64,000 bases of DNA, taken from positions 63,473,464-63,537,463 of the forward strand of contig NC_089224.1 of NCBI RefSeq assembly GCF_963924675.1, given 5' to 3'. The stretch's first letter is position 1, and the number at the start of each line of letters is the position of its first letter. Position numbers and translations under genes: made by a program. Below, one piece after another: positions 56,565 to 64,000 of this stretch. Under the pieces are notes generated by a model. It worked only from the letters and a program-made list of their open reading frames with translations, was not told where the DNA came from and searched no databases. The stretch comes from Phocoena phocoena. Taxonomy: Eukaryota > Chordata > Mammalia > Artiodactyla > Phocoenidae.

Positions 56565-57515
56565 GACACTTGTATTGCTGCCTCTCAACTGTGTTACCCT
56601 TTTCAGTCCATTACACTGCACCAAGCTTCATGCTTCCATGTCCCCCTGCTTTGTAATCATCTGCTCTTGTCTCCTACAGGTCAACTCAGCCTGTCCCAAA
56701 CCAAACTCATCCTCTTCCCCTCAAAATCTGCTTTTCTTCCCCCTTCCCTATTCAGTCAAAGGCTCAGCCCATCTACGTCTACTTCCATATTCATGTTTCC
56801 CAGAGTTTCCTCCTCTCTCTTCCCACTCACCTCCCCATTCAAGGTAATCAATGTCCCTGACCTGGATTATTTCAAAAGCCTCCTAAGTTGTCTACCCTCT
56901 TCCGGTCTCTGCACATCCATCATATGCACTATAGCCTGGTTCATCTTTCTGAGGCATTGCCATGTCACATTCCTGCTCGAGAACTTTTGACAGCTTTCCA
57001 TCCATTCCCAGAGAATAAAGTCCGCATTTCTTAGCTTGAGTCAAGACTCCCCCGACACACGTTCTAACTTGATCCAACTTATCTTCCCACCTTTATTTTC
57101 TACTGCTCCCTTTCATATGCCTTACTTTCCAGCCAATAGTTTTTTCGCTGTCTACTCCCCATTATTCATGCAACATATACCTCTATTCATATACCTCCTT
57201 TTCCCAGAGTTCCTTACTGACCACAAATATACATGTACCAATCATAACCCCCTTGAAGAGTCAATACCAAAGCCACCTCCTTCCACAGACTTCTCTGCTG
57301 ATCAAGTTTTATCTCCCGCCTCAGAGGACACACATCAGTTGCTTTCTTGAATTATAAGTATTTATGTGCATAAGCTTATTTATTCTACTAGACTATAAGC
57401 TTTTATGGTTAAAACAGAATCTTTAAATTGTCTTTCATCCTCCAAGTTCCACAGATAATGCCTTTCACATAACGGATGCTCTATGAATAGTTTTGGTTGA
57501 ATAAACAAATAAATT
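56565..57515 (+). mobile_element. LINE L2, about 950 bp
   Basis: A long L2 3' segment: 'cctggattatttcaaaagcctcctaagttgtctaccctcttccg', 'tcatctttctgaggcattgccatgtcac', 'gacagctttccatccattcccagagaataaag', 'cttccacagacttctctgctgatcaag', ending 'ataatgcctttcacataacggatgctc...ggttgaataaac'. It is the longest L2 copy here and is entirely non-coding today. Confidence 0.85.
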
Positions 57516-57644
57516 ATAAATTCAGACTTAAAGACCAGTTATCAGATCATGGCTCAAAAATGCTTAGAATGGATAAGGCTCAAGATGTCTTTTGATATGA
57601 GCAGCCACAAGGCATAATGAAGGAAGAAAGGAAGTTGGAGCCAT

Positions 57645-57825
57645 TAATGGGCATTCACTCACCAGCTACAGTAACTTTGGGGAAATGATTTAAGCCTCAG
57701 TCTTTTCTCTGTACTACTTACTTTACAGAGTTGTAATATGGGTTATAAGAAAAACACCTGGGCCAGATTTGGATGCATAGTTAAGTATTCAGTAAATGTT
57801 AGCGGCTGTGGTATTAATGACTTAC
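57645..57825 (+). mobile_element. MIR SINE fragment, diverged
   Basis: 'ctacagtaactttggggaaatgatttaagcctcagtcttttctctgtac', then 'ttaagtattcagtaaatgttag' fits a diverged MIR. Confidence 0.6.
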
Positions 57826-58341
57826 TTACTGACCGCTTCCCTTCTGGTTCTCAAGTCAGCTGCAATCCACTCAACAGCAGCATGGGTTTGGAGTTAACTG
57901 GCCAGTTTCAGGCTTTCAGAGTGGGAAGTTCTCCCATCTCAAGTCAGCCACAGAGTTTTTCATCTGTGTGAGACCTGGGCCAAGTCTGTGTGTTCAGTTA
58001 GACCAGTCCCAGCATAATGCTGGTTGTTCCATTTGCCATATTCATTTATTACATCATCTCCTAATTGCAGCAAGACAGTTTATTGATGTTACCCACTAAA
58101 AATTTAAGATGCAAAGATAGCCTATCATATATAGTCCAAACATTTGGAACATATTGGCCACTAATAATGTTGCTCTCCACCTGCCATAAAAAGGACTGTC
58201 AGGTCTTTTTCATATCCTTTTGCTGCTTTGAAACTTTTCCATGGAAAATATTTTTCAATGGCTTCTTTTCCTATTGATTCCAGATTTCAGTCCCTTTTAG
58301 TCATTGAAAGGTAAACAGCTATCCTTGTGGACAGTTTAGTA
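57826..58341. other. Unassigned non-coding sequence
   Basis: No repeat or gene was recognised. Confidence 0.4.
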
Positions 58342-58536
58342 CAGCAGTTTTTCACACATTTTAGTTTTTTGTTTGTTTTTTACCAAAAAAAATCTCAATA
58401 CATAGAGCAGAAATGCAGAGTTGCTCTTGGTGAAGCTATCGGGGATGGTGGGGAGAGATCCTCCTTCCCCCAGGCCATCTAAAAGCTGCTTAAGGGACTC
58501 CATGTAGCCTCCAAGGACTCATACCAAACACCACTG
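58342..58536. mobile_element. hAT-like non-autonomous DNA element
   Basis: It begins CAGCAGTTTTTCACACATTT and ends 'ataccaaacaccactg', whose reverse complement CAGTGGTGTTTGG pairs with the start as an imperfect terminal inverted repeat. About 195 bp, internally non-coding, family not named. Confidence 0.55.
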
Positions 58537-59594
58537 GTCTAGGACAAACATTAGAATTGCTAGAGACCAGAGGAAAATGACATTCCTCCTCTCCCTTTTA
58601 CAAGAAGAAAGCCTAAGTGATAGGTTGCTCAAAAACTCACAGAGGAAACACAATAAAAGCAGATGAGAATCCATACCTCTGGAAGCCAGATCAATGTGCT
58701 TTTTCACTATTCCAAACTGCCACCCAATCAAAATCAAATCTCCCTAGAAAAGAACTGTGTTGGAGATACCACAGACCACATATCACATTTGCTATAATTC
58801 TTGGTACTGTGTGAGCCACTGGCCCTGTGCAAAAGCAGATATACACACACTGTGCTCTCAGTGTCCAAGACTGAGTCTGAGTCACTATATCTGTCTTTCA
58901 GATCTTATATTCTCCCGTCCTTCTTGCCTACTCTTCTGATACCCACTGGTACGGTAGGAGAGAAGAAGAGGCATGAGTGGATGGGGGAAACACACAGGAT
59001 CCTAATGTCAACTTCTTAGACGTCTCCAAGTCACCACCTTTCTAGAGGCACATTATTCTTTTGGATGTAAGTAAAGTTGACTTCAACCCTCATTCCTACA
59101 GTAGAAAACCCAGCATTCCTCCCATTAACCCCAAGTCACCTCAGGCCCCAAGTTTCTGCTTCTGCTCAGTTCTCTCATTCTGTACTGGGCTTTGCTGGAT
59201 ACTTCACTTTATACCTGGCCTCACTACTGGCTCCAGGTTGTGTACTTAAAAGACTCTACTGAACATTTCCAGCAAAGGAGAGAGGGTGAAGGTAAAATAA
59301 TGGGCAGTGCAAAACTGCACAGTAAACAATGTAAACGTTAAGATTTAGATATTCCTATTATTAAAAGTACCTCAACCACTTCTTTCTCATGGGAAATTGT
59401 ACTCACTTCTTTTCCCCACTCAGGGGCCTCTTGCCATGCTTCTGGAACCCCTTTGCTTTTCTTTTTTTAAATTCCTTCTCACTTCTCCCTAGCTTAACCC
59501 CACAAACATCCCCAAATACCTTTTCATTTCTTACACAGAATGAGCTAGCTCTCTCTTAATCCGACCACTTCTTCAACCTACCTGTATCTTAAGG
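58537..59594. other. Unassigned non-coding sequence
   Basis: About 1 kb with no recognised repeat or gene. Confidence 0.4.
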
Positions 59595-59597
59595 CAC

Positions 59598-59915
59598 CGG
59601 TTCTCAAACTTCCTGACTGAAATCCGTAATAAAAAAATACATTTTCTATTGTGAACACACACACACACGCACATATTCACACACATATGTGATACATATA
59701 CATCTATATACCAAAATTAAATTATGTTTGTGTGTATGAGAGAAAAAAAATATATATATATTTATATATATATATACATATATATATTCCCAAAAGTTTC
59801 ATGGAACAATAGTTACTACTATGTACTCTGATATTTTCTATTCTCCTCTATTTCCTTTTGAAAAAACTACTGGTCACAATATACTAGTAATTGATTTCAG
59901 GATTTAATCACTTAA
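59598..59915. mobile_element. hAT-like element with expanded AC/AT repeats
   Basis: 'ccggttctcaaacttcctgactgaaatccgtaataaaaaaatacattttctattgtgaacac' and 'aaaagtttcatggaacaatagttactactatgtactctgatattttctattctcc' correspond to the two halves of a common mammalian hAT-type element. A (AC)n and (AT)n expansion (59655-59790) lies between them, where the family has a short AC/TA segment. Confidence 0.6.
59655..59790. repeat. Compound (AC)n/(TA)n microsatellite
   Basis: Alternating AC and TATATA runs with several interruptions. Confidence 0.9.
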
Positions 59916-59932
59916 AACCCACTGTCTTAGCT

Positions 59933-60294
59933 CAGGATGCCATAACAAATTACCATAAACTGCGTGGCTTAAACAACAGTAATTTATTTCTCACAATTCC
60001 AGAAGTTGGGAAGTCCAAGAGCAAGATGCCAGCTGGTACATCTCCCCAGTAAGGGCCTCCTTCCTGGCTTGTATGTGACTGTCTTCTTTCTGCGTCCTCA
60101 CATGGCAGAGACAGAGAGAGACCTCCAGGCTCTCTTCCTCTTCTTAGAAGGACACTAATTCCATCCTGGGGGCCTCACCATTATGACCCCATCTAAACCT
60201 AATCACCTCTCAAAGGCCCCACCTCCAAATACCATCCCATTGGAGTTAGGACTTCAACATATGAACTTAAGGGGATGCATTCAGTCTATAATAC
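59933..60294 (+). mobile_element. MLT1-class MaLR LTR, near full length
   Basis: 'tgtcttagctcaggatgccataacaaattaccataaactgcgtggcttaaacaac', 'ctcacatggcagagacagagagag', 'cttcttagaaggacactaattcc', 'ggccccacctccaaatacc' and 'ggacttcaacatatgaacttaaggggatgcattcagtctataa' give the full MLT1 order. Confidence 0.9.
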
Positions 60295-60444
60295 CCTCAG
60301 TTTGGAAAACATTCCATGAAGGGCTCTTCTTCCAGGATTCAAATAGCCCATCAAGGGGTTCTGCTAAGAAGCATAATTCCAATCTCATAAAACATGAAAA
60401 TTACATCAGAAAAGCTTGACATATCCTCCCAATGTAATCAATAG

Positions 60445-60690
60445 AGTGTAATAAGAAAAATGTATGGGCTCTGGAATGAAAAATGGCTAGATTTAGATAT
60501 TTGCTTCAACTTGATAACTTCTCTAAGTTTCAGTTACCTTTCAAGTATACTGATGCAATAATAGCTAATTCACAGGAATACTGCGAGGCTTAAACAAAAT
60601 AAGGATATTATGTAAAATACCTAATGCAGCATTTCCCCACAAAGTAAGTACAGAACAAATGATGGCCATTATCATCATTATTATTCACAA
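60445..60690 (+). mobile_element. MIR SINE, diverged
   Basis: 'tgggctctggaatgaaaaatggctagatttagatatttgcttcaacttgataacttctctaagtttcagttacc', '...gaatactgcgaggcttaaacaaaataa' and 'aagtaagtacagaacaaatgatggccattatc' follow MIR end to end at high divergence. Confidence 0.75.
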
Positions 60691-60993
60691 ATGCAAATGA
60701 TATTTGAAGTATCTGGCTTATTGAAACTATCTGTGCCATTGGTTGCTTTTATTAGCCTGTGCAGTTGGAATGTGGCTCCTGTCTGTGGTCTGCACCCCTC
60801 TGGCGAGATAATTCCACCATGTATGTTACCAAGGGAGAATACAATAGTTAAATGTGAGAGGTGACTTGAGTTTTTAATTTATTTCCAAAACTATCACAAC
60901 ATTTCATTGCTGAGAACCAGAATTAGGTATCCAGGCAAATTAGGAACTGAAAACACAACCCACTGGAAAACAAATAGAAAACATTTAAAATAA
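60691..60993. other. Unassigned non-coding sequence
   Basis: No repeat or gene was recognised. Confidence 0.4.
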
Positions 60994-61003
60994 CCTCCAT
61001 GAA
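60994..61003. repeat. Left target-site duplication of CHR-1 SINE
   Basis: CCTCCATGAA is identical to 61383-61392. Confidence 0.88.
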
Positions 61004-61382
61004 GGGACTTCCCTGGTGGTCCAGTGGTAAAGAATCCGCCTTGCAATGCAGGGGACGCGGGTTTGATCCCTGGTCAGGGAACTAAGATCCCACATGCCGT
61101 GGGACAACTAGACCCATGTGCCACAACCACTGAGCTTGTGCGCCTCAACTAGAGCCTGCCTGCCGCAAACTACAGAGCCCACGCGCTCTGGAACCCACGC
61201 ACCACAACTACAGAGCCCACGTGCCCTGGAGCCTGCATGCCACAACCAGAGAGAAGCCTGTGAGCCCCAATGAAAGATCCCGCATGCCGCAACAAAGACC
61301 CCACATGCCACAACAAAGACCCGATGCAGCCCAAAATTAATTAAATAAATAAATAATAAATAAATCTTAGGGAAAAAAAAAC
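61004..61382 (+). mobile_element. CHR-1 type SINE, long form with internal duplication
   Basis: The head is GGGACTTCCCTGGTGGTCC, followed by B box 'gggtttgatccctgg', and a body 'actaagatcccacatgccgtgggacaac'. A repeated internal unit follows ('actacagagcccacgcgctctggaacccacgc' and 'actacagagcccacgtgccctggagcctgcatgc'). The tail is (AAAT)n-like instead of pure A. It is about 380 bp long, compared with about 215 bp for the CHR-2 copies. A perfect 10-bp duplication flanks it. The ORF on the minus strand (61108-61389) is a by-product of this repeat. Confidence 0.9.
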
Positions 61383-61392
61383 CCTCCATGAA
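61383..61392. repeat. Right target-site duplication of CHR-1 SINE
   Basis: An exact copy of 60994-61003. Confidence 0.88.
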
Positions 61393-62195
61393 CTTTCACT
61401 TGGTTTCCTTTGTTCCCCCATCACCTCCCAGAACTTTTCCCCTTCTCTGAAGAAACAAAAGAATGGGATAAAAGCTACTTCCATGACTGCATCACTAAGT
61501 GATGTTAAGAGTGGCTTGTAGAGGTTATGGGTCAGCTATTTTGAAGCCAAGAACCCAAGGGCTTATAAAACAGAGTCTTCGAATCTCCTAAATTGGAGTG
61601 ATACAGGGCAGAGCCAGATTAGCCCGAGCAGAGCCTGGATTCCTAATATGCTATTCTGATAATCAAAGCCTACGGCCTTTCCCATCATTGAACTGGAGAC
61701 CCAACATCAGCAAGTAACTGAGAAGCTTGGAGATGAACCCATCTTAGTGCTGACATTCAATGTCATCACCCTCCGGAGCACCACACTGGAGGAGTCACCT
61801 GCCAATTCTTTGGGGTTCTTTTAGGTTTATCATTTCCTTTGGGAAACCTGGAGGGAACTTCACACCCTGCTATGTGTACATCAGAAACAAAAGTGGTTTG
61901 TCACCATACCTCTCATCAGATGAACCATCTATCTGAGGCTACTTGAGCCAGACTCTCCTAGTTAACCCAGCTGCTACTTGAATTTTAACCTAGGGCAACA
62001 CTAAAATGACTCGCCGGGGACACTGACCTCTACAGACCAAGGCCAACCCATGCATCCCTGTCCCATTGGACTCCATGATCATTGATCTAAATTCAGAATG
62101 CTAACCAAACTAGGGAAGGCCACGCTCTGTGGTCAGCCTGGAACTTCAGCTCTCTCACAATGATTGGTATGCCAGGGAAAACTCTCCCAGACTAC
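61393..62195. other. Unassigned non-coding sequence
   Basis: No repeat or gene was recognised. Confidence 0.4.
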
Positions 62196-62285
62196 AATCT
62201 CTTGACACTGTAGCCCCCATACCTATCACAGTGTCTGACACATCATACACTGTCAATAAATGTTCGTTAGATTGAATTGACTTGA
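62196..62285 (+). mobile_element. LINE L2 or MIR 3' end scrap
   Basis: 'cctatcacagtgtctgacacatcatacactgtcaataaatgttcgttagattgaa' matches the shared L2/MIR 3' tail wording. Confidence 0.6.
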
Positions 62286-63895
62286 CTTGTGGAGGCCAAT
62301 ATAATGCGAACAAGAGCAAGTTGAGGCAGTTCAATTCAGTGCCTTAACTTCCCATACTGAATTTTTTTATTAAAATTTTAAATCAAAAGCAGGTATATAT
62401 ATCACCCTAAATTCTCTGATAATACTGCATCCTCTAAACCACCTAGCTCTCCCTGACTTTTATAAGCATAAATCAGAATATGTGGTATATGAATGGGGTT
62501 TTTGAAGGGTCTAATCTTATCTCATGACCATATTAAATCTGCATTTATTAAAAGTATGTCATTTTACAGGCCATTCCAGCCTCAGTCCAGCTTGTAGGAG
62601 GATGTAAGAATGAGTTTACGATTAAAACCCTTTTGGAAAACAGGAACAAATGATAACCAGTTGTGATACTTTTCCACATTTTTACAATATTTAAAAATAT
62701 GTTCAGATATCCAAAACTGATCCCACAATTTGATTTATTTACAAGTCCCCTGAAGTGCTTAATAAGTACAATATGGTACAGTGAAAATCATGCTTATTAC
62801 TGCTATTGGGTTGGTAATTCTCCAAGATGAAATCATACTTTTCAGGTTATAAATATACATTTTATTGTTGATTTTATGCTGCATTTTGAAATACTGCTTC
62901 TCTGCTTTCATATTTTCAGGGCCTTACAAGGGCATCATAAATCAGCCCCAAACTGGAGGAATGCTAATTGATATCAGGTGATTGCAAAATGAAGGCTAGG
63001 TTAAACTTGCTGTGTGTTTCATAAATTCCAATTCTTGTGGAACTCTTTCAAAACCAAGACATGCAAGGAATTCATCTTTGAAGATTAATTAAATAAATGT
63101 AAGCACATTAGACATTTTAAATATCTAAAAGAGGGCTTAGCAGAGGTGTGTAGCAACGCAGCTCAAATGCCAAAATACAGAAATATGGAAGAGATAGGAT
63201 GTACATGATGTCTTGTCATGGGATCCAATACTTTCTTAGTTAAAAAAAAAAAAAGCAAAGTTCTATTACCCAGAAGTTGATCTGAATGAATTTTCTAACC
63301 CTCCTTTTGCCCCTTTCTCTGTTCTTCTGATCTTACAATCCATAAAACAATTTGTTGCACTGAATTCTAGGTATAGATCAACAGATGTTACTGGGAAGAG
63401 CAAAGTTGCCATTTCTCAAAGTTTGATAGACCAAAAACAATGATACACTTCAGATTTGGGGGGTGATGGTAATGGGAAAAAGCCTATGGACCAGCATAAA
63501 TATTGGCACATCAACCTATGATTCCTATCAGATAAGCTATTCGGGATAGAAAAATTTAATTTTCAGTAGTTGTATATTAATCTCTCTCCAAAAATTACTG
63601 TAACAGCATTTCCCAAAATGTGTTATTTCACAGAACACACACAAAAAATGTTAATAGTTGCGGACTGTGTGTATGTGTGTGATCAAGTCTATAAGTTCAT
63701 GAATATTACTGCTGAGAAGGAGAGTAAGTTTTAACAGTTACTGAAATAAAAATAATGAGCAAATAATTGTCTAGTCTTGGTAATGTATAGACAAAGGCAA
63801 AAGTATGGAGTGAGGTAACATGAAAATCAGTGAATTTGGAGATATATTAGAACATACTTCCAAAAAATCCTATGCTCAAATCGTATATAATACTA
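62286..63895. other. Unassigned AT-rich non-coding sequence
   Basis: About 1.6 kb, AT-rich and ORF-poor, with a 14-A run at 63241-63254. No recognisable repeat or gene. Confidence 0.4.
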
Positions 63896-64000
63896 GAACT
63901 AAAGATCTTAAAGACTGGTGGTGTGCAACTCCCTCATTTTAAACATACAGAAACTGAGGCCTGGAAAATTAAAATACTAGCTGAAGGCTACAAGCTTGTT
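63896..64000. mobile_element. Ancient SINE-like repeat, cut by the window end
   Basis: 'actaaagatcttaaagactggtggtgtgcaactccctcattttaaacatacagaaactgaggcctgg' shares the ancient motif of 32745 and 33160 ('...catctagtttaagcccc...aggaaactgagg'). Confidence 0.4.

Noticed and set aside
1..64000. CRISPR arrays, operons, bacterial or phage systems
   Set aside because: All content is mammalian. There are no spaced direct repeats, no dense co-directional genes and no ribosome binding sites.
1..64000. An undescribed biological system
   Set aside because: Every structured region I could resolve is a known repeat class or a retropseudogene, and the rest shows no coherent signal by eye.

Overview
The window is nuclear DNA from a mammal, almost certainly a cetacean. 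The marker is a family of tRNA-derived SINEs that begin GCTTCCCTGGTGGC, carry an RNA polymerase III B box (GGTTCGNNCC) and end in poly-A. These are the CHR SINEs of cetaceans and hippos. Three near full-length copies of the younger CHR-2 type (37628, 45051, 47698), one older CHR-1-type copy (61004) and one head-only fragment (41222) are present. No ruminant BovB or Bov-tA element was recognised. The window is AT-rich, with no CpG island and no exon of a functional protein-coding gene that I can support. It reads as intergenic or deep intronic DNA.

Layout. 1-6.8 kb: old L2, MIR and MaLR fragments, and two tail-to-tail L1 fragments. 6.8-12.7 kb: one nearly full-length L1 on the minus strand with 5' UTR, ORF1, ORF2 and 3' UTR, bounded by an imperfect target-site duplication, with both ORFs broken. 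13-27 kb: MLT1-type LTRs, L2, MIR, MER20, MER5-type elements and a 5'-truncated L1 with a perfect 17-bp duplication. 27.2-30.9 kb: a Tigger1 (pogo/Tc1-mariner) DNA transposon with a decayed transposase, into which an L1 has inserted. 31.55-32.17 kb: a processed pseudogene of GTF2A2 (TFIIA gamma subunit) on the minus strand, the only trace of a cellular gene I could identify. 33-44.8 kb: mostly unassigned single-copy sequence with one old L1, a MIR and CHR SINEs. 44.8-48.6 kb: an old minus-strand L1 mosaic carrying later LTR and SINE insertions. 49-64 kb: unassigned sequence with MER5/hAT elements, a 950-bp L2, MIRs, an MLT1 LTR and the CHR-1 SINE.

Nothing here works together as an operon or pathway. 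The content is a record of successive insertions: L2/MIR first, then DNA transposons and MaLR LTRs, then L1, then CHR SINEs. I looked for an undescribed system and did not find one. The most informative points are the GTF2A2 retropseudogene, the broken L1/Tigger1 junction, the young SINE insertions with exact duplications, and the nested L1 mosaic. Repeat names come from recognition of family sequence, not from a database search; subfamily names are given only where I am fairly sure.
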